Source of the DNA: Campylobacter curvus | GTDB taxonomy: Bacteria > Campylobacterota > Campylobacteria > Campylobacterales > Campylobacteraceae | Direction of reading: 5' to 3' | Assembly: GCF_013372125.1 (NCBI RefSeq) | Contig: NZ_CP053826.1 | Span: forward strand, 1,240,001-1,304,000 | DNA: 64,000 nt | Shown here: positions 25,448 through 35,436 of the stretch, in pieces | How the letters are laid out: each line of letters starts with the position of its first letter | Numbering within the stretch: the first letter of the stretch is position 1 | The notes under the pieces: generated by a model | Seen by the model: only the letters and a program-made list of their open reading frames with translations | Databases searched by the model: none | Told to the model about the DNA's origin: nothing | Program-made: the position numbers and the translations under genes

Positions 25448-26578
25448 ATGTCTTTTCTTACAAGGCTTTTAAAATTCCTCAACTGGTCAAGCTCCTCTAA
25501 ACCCGAAATAAGCCTCGATACCCAACTTTACGAACAGTTAAAACCTTTTAGATTTCCTCTGATAGCCGTTGTGCTTTTGCTACTTTTTGGCTCGCTCGGA
25601 TATGTCTTTATAGACAATTTCTCCCTGATAGACGCCTTTTATCAAGCGGGCATGACATTTACGACAGTCGGCTTTACCGAGGTCGCACCTATAACGCCAA
25701 AGGGCAGGATATTCACCATCACATTCATTTTGATCGGCTTTATGATCTTCACGCTATCTATCGGCGTCGTAATCGAGGTCTTGAAAAGAGGCACGCTAAT
25801 AAATATTTTAAAGGAAAGACGCATGCTTTATAAGATCGCAAGGTTAAAAAACCATTTCGTCATCTGTTACCACAACCTCTACACCATCGAGCTAAGCGCG
25901 GAATTTCGCGAAAATCACATCCCTTTTGTGGTCGTGGACGACCGAGAGGACTTGGCGGAGATCGCACAAATTTATAAATATCCTTATTTCATCAAAGCCC
26001 AGCCCCACACCCAGGTCGCATTTTTAAAGACTCACCTCTCAAGCGCGAAAGGCCTCATCACGCTTAGTCCAAATATCGCTGATAATATCGCCCTGATCGC
26101 ATCCGTGCGCCTTTATGAAAAGGAAATTTCAAGACGAAAGCCATATCACATCATCACGAATTCAGATAGCGAGGACGATACTCAGCGTCTAAAAAAACTA
26201 GGTGCGGACAACGTCGTGAGCCCCTCTCGTCTGGTCGCTCAGCGACTAAGTGCGATGAGCGTGCGCCCCGACATGGAAAATATGCTCGAGCAGTTTTTAT
26301 ATAAGAAAAACTCTCCTATCGACATCGAGGAGATCTCGGTGCCTGACTACTCTTGGGTGCGTTTTAAGCGCCTAAAAGAGACGCATCTGCGAAATATCAC
26401 AAACGCCGATGTCGTCGGTATCCGCGATATGAATAACAAATTTATCCCGATGCCAAACGGCGATACGCTCATAGGCACAGGCACGAAGCTTTTAGTCATC
26501 GGTACTGTCGATGGCATAAGGCTAACAAAGCGCGTCATAAAAAGCAAGCATAAACCGGAGGAATTTAAATATGTTTAA
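25448..26578 (+). CDS. Two-helix potassium channel with RCK domain
   Basis: A 376-residue protein. Two membrane helices (about 36-54 and 90-110) flank a pore loop with filter TTVGFTEV at 72-79 (TVGF in place of TVGYG). Residues from about 130 form an RCK/TrkA-N fold (HFVICYHNLYTIELSAEF, FVVVDDRED) and 290-365 a TrkA-C domain (VVGIRDMNNKFIPMPNGDTLI). The RCK glycine motif GxGxxG is replaced by YHNLYT, so dinucleotide binding is doubtful. It overlaps argJ by 8 bases. Confidence 0.85.
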   Translation: MSFLTRLLKFLNWSSSSKPEISLDTQLYEQLKPFRFPLIAVVLLLLFGSLGYVFIDNFSLIDAFYQAGMTFTTVGFTEVAPITPKGRIFTITFILIGFMIFTLSIGVVIEVLKRGTLINILKERRMLYKIARLKNHFVICYHNLYTIELSAEFRENHIPFVVVDDREDLAEIAQIYKYPYFIKAQPHTQVAFLKTHLSSAKGLITLSPNIADNIALIASVRLYEKEISRRKPYHIITNSDSEDDTQRLKKLGADNVVSPSRLVAQRLSAMSVRPDMENMLEQFLYKKNSPIDIEEISVPDYSWVRFKRLKETHLRNITNADVVGIRDMNNKFIPMPNGDTLIGTGTKLLVIGTVDGIRLTKRVIKSKHKPEEFKYV

Positions 26579-27761
26579 GATAACGCCTCTTGAAAACGGA
26601 CTTGAAAATGTCGAGGGATTTTATTTTGGCGGGGTAAATTCCGGCTTTAAAAAGGACGCAAACGACCTTGGATTCATACGAAGCGACGAGCCGGTCGATG
26701 TCAGCGCTAAATTTACGTCAAACAAATTTAAAGCTGCACCGATCAGACATTTTTTAAAATATCCTCAAAATTTCAAAACGAATTTCATCTTGCTAAATTC
26801 CAAAAACGCAAACGCTATGACCGGTGAGTCCGGCGTTGAGGATATAAATTTTTTATTTAAAGAGCTCGAAAAAAACGTGAAATTCAGCCTTGTTGATCCG
26901 ATCATGAGCTCGACTGGCGTCATCGGCTATAGGCTGGATACGGCGAAAATAGCGGCCGCCTTTAGTAAATTTGACTTTAGCTCACGCGACAGCGATGCCG
27001 TAGTAAGCGCCATAATGACGACTGACAGCTTCAAAAAGCAAGTCGCCTACGAGGTCACGCTCGAGGACGGATCAAAATTTAGCATCGCAGCCATTTGCAA
27101 GGGTGCCGGCATGATAAATCCCTGCCTGGCGACCATGCTTTGCTTCATCTTGACTGACGCAAATATCCCGAAAGCCGACATGGACGAGCTACTAGGTATC
27201 GCCTGCGAAAAAAGCTTTAATGCGGTAAGCGTCGATGGCGACACCTCGACAAACGACACGGTGATGCTGCTTACCTCAAGAAAGAGCGATGCCTACGATA
27301 AAGCCGCGTTTGCAAATATCTTAAATCTGATAACCAAAGAGCTATCGCTCATGCTGGTACGCGACGGCGAAGGAGCGAGCAAGGTAGTGGAATTTGAAGT
27401 AAAAGGCGCACTGGACGCCCAACAAGCCATGCACGCAGCAAAGGCGCTCTCAAATTCGCTTTTAGTAAAGACTGCGATCTTTGGCGAGGATCCAAACTGG
27501 GGGCGCATAGCCTCGACTATCGGCGCTAGCGGCGTAGAGTGCGACGAAGAAAAGCTAGTCATCTACTATGACGATGTGCTGGTTTATGACGCCACACACA
27601 AGGAGCTTGACAAGATCCGCGAGCAAGCCGCACACGCCGTGATGCAAAAGCCAAGCTACAAAATAAGCTGCGATCTTGGCATCGCAAAGGCTAAATTTAG
27701 CGCTTACGGCTGCGATCTGGGACACAAATACGTTAGTATAAACGCGGACTACCGCTCTTAG
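26571..27761 (+). CDS. argJ: Glutamate N-acetyltransferase / amino-acid acetyltransferase (ArgJ)
   Basis: ArgJ transfers acetyl between N-acetylornithine and glutamate in arginine synthesis and may also use acetyl-CoA. The 396-residue precursor shows SSTGVIGYRLD, the self-cleavage site in CKGAGMINPCLATMLCFI (Thr of ATML becomes the nucleophile), VDGDTSTNDTV and FGEDPNWGRIASTIG. Length is standard for the family. The ATG lies inside the end of the channel gene. Confidence 0.95.
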   Translation: MFKITPLENGLENVEGFYFGGVNSGFKKDANDLGFIRSDEPVDVSAKFTSNKFKAAPIRHFLKYPQNFKTNFILLNSKNANAMTGESGVEDINFLFKELEKNVKFSLVDPIMSSTGVIGYRLDTAKIAAAFSKFDFSSRDSDAVVSAIMTTDSFKKQVAYEVTLEDGSKFSIAAICKGAGMINPCLATMLCFILTDANIPKADMDELLGIACEKSFNAVSVDGDTSTNDTVMLLTSRKSDAYDKAAFANILNLITKELSLMLVRDGEGASKVVEFEVKGALDAQQAMHAAKALSNSLLVKTAIFGEDPNWGRIASTIGASGVECDEEKLVIYYDDVLVYDATHKELDKIREQAAHAVMQKPSYKISCDLGIAKAKFSAYGCDLGHKYVSINADYRS

Positions 27762-27815
27762 TCAAGCATTTACACTTCTTTGTTAAAATTTTTGAAATTT
27801 TTCAAAGGAGCTTTG

Positions 27816-28025
27816 ATGTTACACGAATACACAGATCTCATCAACGAGCTAAAGCCGAAAGACGCTCGTTTCGCCGCACTATGCGCCAAACACGATGAAC
27901 TAAACAAGCGCATAGACAGCAAAGACGTGCCTGACGGTGCCGAGCTTGACACCATGAAAAAAGAAAAACTCAGGCTAAAAGACGAAATTTACGCTGCGGT
28001 ATTAAAATACAAAGAGACCCTCTAA
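27816..28025 (+). CDS. YdcH (DUF465) family small protein
   Basis: A 69-residue highly charged helical protein: ARFAALCAKHDELNKRID, LDTMKKEKLRLKDEIY, with the H-D-L/E-L and KKEKLRLKDEI signatures of DUF465. The function of the family is unknown. The ATG at 27816 follows AAAGGAG; the longer in-frame start at 27780 would add a T-rich leader with no binding site. Confidence 0.85.
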   Translation: MLHEYTDLINELKPKDARFAALCAKHDELNKRIDSKDVPDGAELDTMKKEKLRLKDEIYAAVLKYKETL

Positions 28026-28029
28026 CTAA

Positions 28030-28054
28030 AGCGCCTTCTTTTGCGGGAGGCGCT
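28030..28054 (+). terminator. Hairpin after the YdcH-family gene
   Basis: AGCGCCT (28030-28036) pairs with AGGCGCT (28048-28054) around an 11-base loop, 5 bases after the stop codon. The following sequence is AT-rich. A plausible Rho-independent terminator. Confidence 0.6.
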
Positions 28055-28105
28055 AAATTCCACTTTATTTTATTAGACGCTATTTTTAAAAGTATTAATT
28101 TTCAA

Positions 28106-28334
28106 AATTTTAAGGCTTCGTTACAATATTTCATTGATTTCCAGATTTCAAAGCAGGAGAATGCGAACAGCATCCCTGTAAAAATCTTATGAAGCGACTC
28201 TATCGCCACCGATTTACAGGGAGGCGAAGCGACCGAGTAAAAAACGTGATACTGATTTTTCACAACGCTCCACTCGCAACCGCTAGCAGAAGTGAAGGAG
28301 TAAAAGTAGCTTGAAGGTATAGAGCCAAATTTAA
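28106..28334. mobile_element. R5: MITE-like element (213 bp) with 7/8-matching flanks
   Basis: The left end at 28114 reads GGCTTCGTTACAATATTTC then ATTGAT; the right end (to 28326) ends TATAGAGCC, i.e. GGCTCTATA reversed. The flanks AATTTTAA (28106-28113) and AAATTTAA (28327-28334) differ at one base. The core GCAGGAGAATGCGAACAGC, CATCCCTGTAAAAATCTTA and CACCGATTTACAGGGAGGCG matches R6 (reverse strand) and R2. It lies downstream of both the YdcH gene and the convergent cysE gene. Confidence 0.75.
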
Positions 28335-28349
28335 ATGACAAAAGAGCTT

Positions 28350-28901
28350 TTATATGATAAATTCCGGTTCAAATTTAGCACCGTTCACGCGCACGATGCG
28401 AGCCGGGATGCCAACCACCGTGGCGTTAGATGGGACATCTTTTAGCACGACGGAATTCGCTCCGATCTTGGTGTTTTCACCTATCGTGATAGCGCCTAAA
28501 ATTTTAGCTCCGGCAGCGATAGTCACGCCATTTTTGACGGTCGGATGGCGCTTGCCGGTCTCCTTGCCCGTCCCTCCCAGCGTGACTTGATGATACATCA
28601 TCACGTCATCGCCTATCTCGGCAGTCTCACCGATGACGACGCCCATGCCGTGATCTATGAAAAATCTTTTGCCGATCTTGGCACCGGGATGTATCTCGAT
28701 CCCGGTCAAAAATCTAGCCATCTGTGAGATAAATCTAGCCAGAAAAAAGTGTCTTCGCAGATATAAAAAATGTGAAATTTTATGAAAAGCGACCGCGTGA
28801 ATGCCCGGCGTATTTATCAAGATCGCTGCAAAACAACAATTTTTGACCGACGGATCTTTCTCGCGAACGACGCTGACTAGCTCTTTTAGACCATCCCACA
28901 T
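28350..28901 (-). CDS. cysE: Serine O-acetyltransferase
   Basis: Makes O-acetylserine from serine and acetyl-CoA for cysteine synthesis. The 183-residue protein has the N-terminal helical part and a left-handed beta-helix: [57 protein letters not shown]. It is shorter than E. coli CysE (273) and of the compact EpsC-like length. It lies 5 bases after cysK, completing a two-gene cysteine unit. Confidence 0.93.
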   Translation of the reverse strand: MWDGLKELVSVVREKDPSVKNCCFAAILINTPGIHAVAFHKISHFLYLRRHFFLARFISQMARFLTGIEIHPGAKIGKRFFIDHGMGVVIGETAEIGDDVMMYHQVTLGGTGKETGKRHPTVKNGVTIAAGAKILGAITIGENTKIGANSVVLKDVPSNATVVGIPARIVRVNGAKFEPEFII

Positions 28902-28906
28902 AAATT

Positions 28907-29812
28907 TTACGCTCCGTAAAGCTCTGTGCTTAGGTAGCGCTCGCCGTTATCCGGAGCTACGAACAGAACTTTTTTGCCGGCTCCCAGCGCCTTTGCGACC
29001 CTTTTTGCCGCTACGTAAGCCGCACCGCCGCTGATACCAAGCATTATACCGTCGCTCTTTGCCAGCGCGCGCGAGCCGGACATCGCATCTTCGTTGCTGA
29101 TCTTTTCGATACCATCAACGATACTCATATCCATCGTCGCCGGGATAAATCCGGGCGCTAGGCCTTGGATCTTATGAGGTCCAGGATTGCCGCCACTTAG
29201 AACCGGCGACGCCTCAGGCTCTACTGCGATAAATTTCGTAGCATAGCCCTTTGCTTTGAGCGCTTTTGCGACTCCGCTTATCGTCCCACCCGTGCCTACT
29301 CCGGCTACGAAAGCATCTAGGCTGGTAAAATCGGCCGCCACCTCTTCGCCTGTCGTCAGCTCATGCGCTTGCGGGTTGTATTTGTTTTCAAACTGGCTTA
29401 GCATCACGTGATTTGGCTGGCTAGCTAGCTCGTGAGCCTTTGCGATCGCGCCTTTCATACCGTTTGCCGCAGGCGTGAGCTCCAGACGAGCGCCGTAAGC
29501 TGCGACTATCTTACGCCTTTCGATACTCATGCTCTCAGGCATGCAAAGCACCACTTTATAGCCCAAAGATGCCGCCACCATCGCGATACCGATGCCGGTG
29601 TTCCCGCTAGTAGGCTCGACTATCGTATCGCCCTTTTTAAGAGTGCCGTCAGCTTGCATTTTTTCTATCATATTTAAAGCTATACGATCTTTGACCGATC
29701 CACCCGGGTTGAAAAACTCGAGCTTGGCGTAAATTTCAGCCTCATCGGCACCGGTTTTTAGCTTGACGACAGGCGTTTTGCCGATCGTTTGCGCGATATT
29801 TTGGTAAATCAT
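28907..29812 (-). CDS. cysK: Cysteine synthase A
   Basis: A PLP enzyme converting O-acetylserine and sulfide to cysteine. The 301-residue protein has PLP lysine K41 in [11 protein letters not shown], the substrate loop [12 protein letters not shown], phosphate-binding [11 protein letters not shown] and C-terminal GISGGAA. The ATG at 29812 is chosen for its strong upstream AAAGGAGGG; an upstream in-frame start at 29872 lacks one. cysE follows immediately. Confidence 0.95.
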   Translation of the reverse strand: MIYQNIAQTIGKTPVVKLKTGADEAEIYAKLEFFNPGGSVKDRIALNMIEKMQADGTLKKGDTIVEPTSGNTGIGIAMVAASLGYKVVLCMPESMSIERRKIVAAYGARLELTPAANGMKGAIAKAHELASQPNHVMLSQFENKYNPQAHELTTGEEVAADFTSLDAFVAGVGTGGTISGVAKALKAKGYATKFIAVEPEASPVLSGGNPGPHKIQGLAPGFIPATMDMSIVDGIEKISNEDAMSGSRALAKSDGIMLGISGGAAYVAAKRVAKALGAGKKVLFVAPDNGERYLSTELYGA

Positions 29813-29884
29813 CTTACCCTCCTTTAATATTAGGTATTTAGTTTGTAAATTTATCGTAAATTTTACAACCAAAATACAACGAGC

Positions 29885-30553
29885 CTAACCAGCTTCGCCA
29901 AGTATCGCCCTACCTCGTTCACTTAAAATTTTACCTTTGAAATTTTGCTTGCAAAATTCCAACACCAAAATGTGATAGAGCTTTAAAATTTCAACATCAT
30001 CATAAATTTCATCGTCTAAAATCTCATAAATTTTAGAGTATTCAAGCCCGCTTAGCCACTCCTGTGCCTCGTCGTAGCTATCAAATTCATACCCCAAAAA
30101 ACCTAATATCCTAAGCACATACGCGTCCACGACCATGACTGCCCTACCGCACGCATACGCCAAGATCGCGTCACAAGTCTCGGCCCCCACGCCCTTTACG
30201 CCAAGTAGCCACTCCCTGCTTGCATTTTCTTTAAAATTTTCAAAATCATCAAAGCTCTCTCGCATGGCTAGGCACAGTGCGCGAAGCCTCTTTGCCTTGG
30301 TATTGTAAAAGCCGCTTGGCTTGATCAGGTTTGCAAGGCTTGGGGTGTCAAGCTCACAGATCGCAGACAGGCTCATCTTGCCTGCATTTTTTAAATTTTC
30401 AAGCGCTTTTTCTACGTTCCGCCAGTTTGTATTTTGCACCAGCACAGCGCCCACGACGACTTCAAACGTCCCCTCATTAGGCCATTTTAGCTCCTTAAAA
30501 TTTCGCTCTTTCATAGAATTTAGCAGCGCCACAAAAAGCTCGGTCGTCGTCAT
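29885..30553 (-). CDS. HhH-GPD DNA glycosylase, MagIII-like 3-methyladenine type
   Basis: A 222-residue endonuclease III-superfamily protein. The N-terminal EVVVGAVLVQNTNWRNVEKAL, GFYNTKAKRLR, the helix-hairpin-helix LLGVKGVGAETCDAILAYA and the catalytic Asp in VMVVDAYVLRIL are clear. The four-Cys iron-sulfur loop of endonuclease III is absent, as in Helicobacter MagIII, which removes 3-methyladenine. Base specificity is inferred from that resemblance. It overlaps the DUF815 ATPase by 4 bases. Confidence 0.8.
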   Translation of the reverse strand: MTTTELFVALLNSMKERNFKELKWPNEGTFEVVVGAVLVQNTNWRNVEKALENLKNAGKMSLSAICELDTPSLANLIKPSGFYNTKAKRLRALCLAMRESFDDFENFKENASREWLLGVKGVGAETCDAILAYACGRAVMVVDAYVLRILGFLGYEFDSYDEAQEWLSGLEYSKIYEILDDEIYDDVEILKLYHILVLEFCKQNFKGKILSERGRAILGEAG

Positions 30554-31314
30554 TTTAAATTTTCCTTAAAGGCTAGATAAAACTGCTTCGCCGTTCGTCC
30601 GCTACGGCTGGCACGAAGCGTCGCATAGTTTTTGGCGAGCTCGTGAAGCTTGTTTTTATCGCAGCGATGATCTTTAAAATAAAAGTCTACGATACGCAGA
30701 TATTCATCAAAGCTGCCTTGGTAAAAACTTATCCAAAGTCCGAAGCGATCGGCAAGCGAAATTTTCTCTTGTACCGCGTCGCCGTGATGTATCTCGCCTT
30801 GAGAGATCAGCGTGTTTTCATTATCGCTTTTGCTCTCGCTCATCAGATGTCTGCGGTTTGAAGTAGCGTAAAACAGCACGTTGCTCGGGGCTTTTTGTAT
30901 CGAGCCCTCCATGAGTGGCTTTAAAAATTTATACTCCTTGTTTCCATCTTCAAAGCTAAGATCGTCGCAAAAAATGATGAATTTAAACTCGCTTTCGCGC
31001 ACTTCGTCGATGATGTCGGCTAAAAATCTAAGATCCTCAGAGCCAAGCTCGATGATACGAAGCCCGTGTTCGCAAAATTTAGTGAAAACAGCCTTTACCA
31101 GACTTGATTTGCCACATCCTCTCTCACCCCAAAGAAGCGCGTGATTTGCCCCTTTGCCGTCTAAAAAATTTTGCGTATTTTCTAAAATTTGTCTCTTTTG
31201 AGCCTCGATACCAAGCAGACTGCCCATATCTACGAAATCAATATCGCTAACAGCCACCAGCGCGCCCTTGCCGGCTCTAAAAACGGCTGCTTTTTGCTTC
31301 TTCCAGTCTATCAT
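30550..31314 (-). CDS. DUF815-family AAA+ ATPase
   Basis: A 254-residue P-loop ATPase. Walker A GERGCGKSS lies near residues 63-71, Walker B FIIFCDDLSFE follows, then YATSNRRHLM (sensor-1-like) and a helical C-terminus. The family is widespread with no established function. It overlaps mfd by 4 bases and the glycosylase by 4 bases, so it sits in a repair-related stretch of the operon. Confidence 0.88.
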   Translation of the reverse strand: MIDWKKQKAAVFRAGKGALVAVSDIDFVDMGSLLGIEAQKRQILENTQNFLDGKGANHALLWGERGCGKSSLVKAVFTKFCEHGLRIIELGSEDLRFLADIIDEVRESEFKFIIFCDDLSFEDGNKEYKFLKPLMEGSIQKAPSNVLFYATSNRRHLMSESKSDNENTLISQGEIHHGDAVQEKISLADRFGLWISFYQGSFDEYLRIVDFYFKDHRCDKNKLHELAKNYATLRASRSGRTAKQFYLAFKENLK

Positions 31315-34256
31315 TTGGCCTCCTTTCTTAGATGGATCAAAATTTCATCTATCACGTCGTCATCGTCTTTGCTGCGAGATCTTAGGCGCACTTTTTCATC
31401 GTTTTTGCGCGTCAAAACGATATTTTGCTCGCTGTTTGAGATCGCCTTGTAGCCGCATTTTAGAGCTAAAATTTTGATCGCTATGAGGTCTAAAAACTGC
31501 TTTGTATAAACGTCCATCTTGCCAAATCTATCCTCAAGCTCATTTGCTATCTCGTAGACCGCGCCCACGCTCTCGCATTTGCTAAGACGCCTGTAAATTT
31601 CAAGCCTGAGGCGATCCTCGCGGATGAAGTCTTGGTTTAAAAAGGCGTTTATGCTTAGCTTTAGATCGATCTTGTCAAGCTTTGCGCTGTCGTTGTTTAA
31701 AAGCTTGTTTATCTCGTCTTCAAGCATCTTTAGATAAAGCGAGTAGCCGATAGCCTCGATGTGTCCGCTCTGCGCCTCGCCTACGATATTGCCGCCACCT
31801 CTGATCTCAAGGTCATGATAGGCTAGTAGCGAGCCGGAGCCCAAAAACGAGTTGCTCTCAAGTGCCAATAGACGCTTCAGCGCATCGCCTCCCAGCGCGT
31901 CCTTGTCCTCGACTAAAAAGTAACAATACGCCTGTTTGTCGCTCCTACCGACGCGTCCACGCAGCTGATGCAAGTCGGCCATGCCAAATTTATTTGCATT
32001 TTCGATGATGATGGTGTTTGCGTTTGGCAGGTGGATGCCGCTTTCTACTATGCTCGTGCAAAGCAGCACGTCGTATTCGCCACGCTCGAATTTCATCATC
32101 TCGTCCTCGGTGGTTTTGGCGTTTATCTTGGAGTGAAGCACGAGGATGCGGATTTTAGGTAAAATTTTACGTAAATTTTGCGCGGTCTGCTCTATGTCTG
32201 CGATATGGTTGTGGATATAAAATGCCTGTCCACCGCGTCTCATCTCACGCATGAGGGCCTCTTTAACGACCTTTTCGTCCCACTCTCTCACGCTCGTTCG
32301 CACATCGAGCCTAGAGCTTGGCGCAGTGGCTAAGACCGAGTAGCTTTTTATCTTGCTAAGCGCCATATTCAGGCTCCTAGGGATCGGTGTGGCGCTCATG
32401 CTCAGGATATGAGAATTTGCCGAGACCTCTTTTAGCTGCTCTTTTTGTTTGACGCCAAATTTATGCTCCTCATCGATGACGATGAGCCCGACGTTGTTCG
32501 CCTTTACGCCTAAAAGCGCGTGAGTACCGACGCACACGCAAGGTTCGTTGTCTTTTAGCGCCTTTAACATCGCTGATTTTTCCTTAGCGGATGTAAATCT
32601 ATCGAGCCTGAAAATTTTGACGCCAAAGTCCGCGAACCGCTCCTTTAGGCTCTTATAATGCTGCGCGCTAAGAAGCGTGGTCGGCACGAAAAAGAGCGCG
32701 CTAAAGCCTGATTTGACGCAGGCAAATATCGCGCTCATCGCGACCTCCGTCTTTCCAAAGCCAACATCCCCGCTTAAAAGCCTATCCATGACTCGCGCGC
32801 TTTTTAGATCGCTCATTATCTCCTCGACCGCTTTTTGCTGATCGGTAGTGTAGTCAAATCCTGCGTTTTGCACGAATTTTAGATATTCAAGATCGTTTTT
32901 TTCTATCACTTTGCCAGCTATGAGCTCGCGCTTTGCAGCCATAGCGACGATCTTTGAGGCGATGACGAAAAGCTTCTCGCGCACCTTCTCTTTTATCTTT
33001 GCAAAGCTTGCCTTTCCTAGACGGTCCAGCACCGCGACCGAGCCGTTTTGCGCGATGTAACGATCGATCAGGTTTAGATGCTCTACCGGTAGCAGCAGCT
33101 TATCGTCGTTTTGATAAGCGATCACGACGAATTCTTTCGTTGCACCCAAAACGGTTATCTTTTCAAGTCCTAAAAACCTGCCTATGCCGTAGTCCTCGTG
33201 CACTACGTAGTCGTTTATCTTTAGCTCGTCCACTACAAGGCTGGCACGCTTTACGCGTCTTTTTTTCTCAAATTTATTGAGCGAAACGATGATCTGCTCG
33301 TTCGAGGTCAAATTTAAAACGAGCGGGCTTTGCACGAACTGCACGTTTTTAAAGCGCCTTAGATCAAACTGGCTAAAAAGCCCTTCGTTGCGCGCCAGGA
33401 CGCTGATCTTTTTGTTTTGATTGAGCTCGAAAAAATCATCGTTTAACGTAACGACCAGGTCTTTATAGACTTTGGCCTCGGGTAAAATTTTAAATTTTTC
33501 AAGCCTCTTTGCATCGTCTGCAAGCTCGCTAAGATCGATCTTTTTAACGAGTTTGCACTCAAATTCGGCCAGATAATCGCCAAAATCATCTATCGCCCAA
33601 AAACCCAGCGAATTTAGATCGTTCACCAAAGCGTCCGTTTGCATCCGCTCTATCTTTTGGCTCACGTCTTCAAACTCAGCCTTGCTTAAATTCGCGATAA
33701 ACGGCGTTATCTCCACGCTTTCTAGCTCCGTTTTCGAGCTTATTTGCGTGGCGGTGGAGTAGTTTCTGATACTCTCGACCTCATCGCCAAAGAGCAAAAT
33801 TCTGACCGGCTCGTTCATATTTACGCCGTAAATGTCGATGATCTCGCCTCTAAGGCTAAATTCTCCCGCACCTTCGACGATATCAACGGCCTCGTAGCCA
33901 AAGCGCATGAGCTCGTCTGCAAGCTCGTTTAAATTCAGCTTTTGACCGAAATTTATCGTCCTGCTTTGTAGGTGTTTTGCCTTTGGCAGGCGGTTTAGCA
34001 GGGTGTGAAAGGGGCTAATTATGAGCTTTTTGCCGTTAAATTTATAATAAGCGCTAAGCACGCTTGAAATTTCAAAAAGCTCCTCGCTGAAGCTTCGCAG
34101 ATCGTCGCCAAAATGCGCTCTAAAATCAGGTAGTCTAAATGCTTTAAAGCCGGCAAATTCCGCCGCATCGGCGCATAGGCTCGCCTCTTTGTCGTCCTCG
34201 CAGATCAAAATTTGAGCGTCGTTTTTTAAAAGATATTCATAGACCCTTGCTTGCAT
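31311..34256 (-). CDS. mfd: Transcription-repair coupling factor Mfd
   Basis: Mfd displaces RNA polymerase stalled at lesions and recruits UvrA. The 981-residue protein has the UvrB-like N-terminal region, the RNA-polymerase-interaction domain (LKINDYVVHEDYGIGRFLGLEKI), Walker A GDVGFGKTE, the DEEHKFG box, TRG motif SKINAKTTEDEMMKFERGEYDVLL and a C-terminal D7 domain. It is shorter than E. coli Mfd (about 1150) mainly at the N-terminus. The start overlaps folC by 20 bases. uvrB is elsewhere in this window. Confidence 0.95.
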   Translation of the reverse strand: MQARVYEYLLKNDAQILICEDDKEASLCADAAEFAGFKAFRLPDFRAHFGDDLRSFSEELFEISSVLSAYYKFNGKKLIISPFHTLLNRLPKAKHLQSRTINFGQKLNLNELADELMRFGYEAVDIVEGAGEFSLRGEIIDIYGVNMNEPVRILLFGDEVESIRNYSTATQISSKTELESVEITPFIANLSKAEFEDVSQKIERMQTDALVNDLNSLGFWAIDDFGDYLAEFECKLVKKIDLSELADDAKRLEKFKILPEAKVYKDLVVTLNDDFFELNQNKKISVLARNEGLFSQFDLRRFKNVQFVQSPLVLNLTSNEQIIVSLNKFEKKRRVKRASLVVDELKINDYVVHEDYGIGRFLGLEKITVLGATKEFVVIAYQNDDKLLLPVEHLNLIDRYIAQNGSVAVLDRLGKASFAKIKEKVREKLFVIASKIVAMAAKRELIAGKVIEKNDLEYLKFVQNAGFDYTTDQQKAVEEIMSDLKSARVMDRLLSGDVGFGKTEVAMSAIFACVKSGFSALFFVPTTLLSAQHYKSLKERFADFGVKIFRLDRFTSAKEKSAMLKALKDNEPCVCVGTHALLGVKANNVGLIVIDEEHKFGVKQKEQLKEVSANSHILSMSATPIPRSLNMALSKIKSYSVLATAPSSRLDVRTSVREWDEKVVKEALMREMRRGGQAFYIHNHIADIEQTAQNLRKILPKIRILVLHSKINAKTTEDEMMKFERGEYDVLLCTSIVESGIHLPNANTIIIENANKFGMADLHQLRGRVGRSDKQAYCYFLVEDKDALGGDALKRLLALESNSFLGSGSLLAYHDLEIRGGGNIVGEAQSGHIEAIGYSLYLKMLEDEINKLLNNDSAKLDKIDLKLSINAFLNQDFIREDRLRLEIYRRLSKCESVGAVYEIANELEDRFGKMDVYTKQFLDLIAIKILALKCGYKAISNSEQNIVLTRKNDEKVRLRSRSKDDDDVIDEILIHLRKEAK

Positions 34257-35424
34257 AATAATCCCTCAAAAAGGCCTCCACGAGATAAAACGAGCCAAAA
34301 GCGAGGTAGGTTTTGCCGTTTCTTGCGGCTAAAATTTCAGTCATATCGCTTCTGGCAAAGTCACGATAAGGCAAATTTAGCTGCGTCAAGGCCTTTTTTA
34401 TGTGCTCGCCGCCAAGCTCTCTCTCCTCGCTTTTGTAATCATACACCAAAACGCTTGATACGACGGGCTTTAGCGCACTTAGGACCGCTCTAAAGTCCTT
34501 GTCTAAAAAGGAGTTGTAAATGAGCGTGAGCTTCTTACCTTTGAAATTCCTAGCGATAGCCTGCGCGCCAAGCTCGTTATGTCCGACATCAGCGTATAAA
34601 TTTCGCGCCACCCTCTCGCACCTTCCGCCAAGATCTAACGCGCCTAAATTTTTCATATCAAATTTTACTCCAAGCTGTCTCGCCGCTGCAGCCGCCAGAG
34701 TCAAATTCGAGATCAAAAAATCAGGCAGATCAAACCTTTGCGCGTAGTCTAAAATTTCATTTTTTTCATCAAGGTTTAAAATTTCAGAGGCGAAATTTAG
34801 CTTTGCACGCCTAGTGCGGGCGATATCAAGCGCCACTTTCAGGCTAGTCTCGTTCATCGTATCGTTTAGGATATTTGTATCGCTCATGGCGTTAAATTTC
34901 GTGAGCGATATCCGCTCTATCGTATCTCCTAGCATCGCCATGTGATCAAGCCCGATCGGCGTAAAAAGGCTCAAAATTTTATCATACACGTTCGTAGCGT
35001 CGAATTCTCCGCCCATACCCGCCTCGCATACGAAATAATCGCACCCCTCAAAGAGCACCGCAGCAAGCAAGGTAGCGTATTCAAAGTAGCTCGTTTTTAT
35101 CTTAAATTCGTCGCTTAATAAATTTTGCAATCTCTCATGCGCCGCCTCTAAAATTTCATCGCTCGCCACGCAGCCGTTTAGCCAAAATCGCTCGTTAAAT
35201 TTAAAAATATGAGGACTGGTGTAATGCCCGACGCTAGCGCCCGTACTTCTTAAAATTTGAGCCAAAAAGCGCCCTGTCGAGCCTTTGCCGTTCGTGCCGA
35301 TGACGTGAATGATCTTAAAGGGCTTTAGCGCGCCTTTGATACTACGAAAAGCGCGTGGCATGCGGGTATAGTCGATCTCTTTGTAAAATAGAGGCTTGCC
35401 CTCTAGGAATTTCTGAAGCTGCAT
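34237..35424 (-). CDS. folC: Dihydrofolate synthase / folylpolyglutamate synthase
   Basis: A Mur-ligase-family enzyme adding glutamate to dihydropteroate and folates. The 395-residue protein shows the P-loop VIGTNGKGSTGRFLAQIL, HYTSPHIFKFNERFWLNG, EAGMGGEFDATNVYD and LGLDHMAMLGD-type motifs. It is slightly shorter than the E. coli enzyme. It lies 12 bases after the GGDEF gene and overlaps mfd. Confidence 0.92.
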   Translation of the reverse strand: MQLQKFLEGKPLFYKEIDYTRMPRAFRSIKGALKPFKIIHVIGTNGKGSTGRFLAQILRSTGASVGHYTSPHIFKFNERFWLNGCVASDEILEAAHERLQNLLSDEFKIKTSYFEYATLLAAVLFEGCDYFVCEAGMGGEFDATNVYDKILSLFTPIGLDHMAMLGDTIERISLTKFNAMSDTNILNDTMNETSLKVALDIARTRRAKLNFASEILNLDEKNEILDYAQRFDLPDFLISNLTLAAAAARQLGVKFDMKNLGALDLGGRCERVARNLYADVGHNELGAQAIARNFKGKKLTLIYNSFLDKDFRAVLSALKPVVSSVLVYDYKSEERELGGEHIKKALTQLNLPYRDFARSDMTEILAARNGKTYLAFGSFYLVEAFLRDYYASKGL

Positions 35425-35436
35425 AAAATTTAAAAC

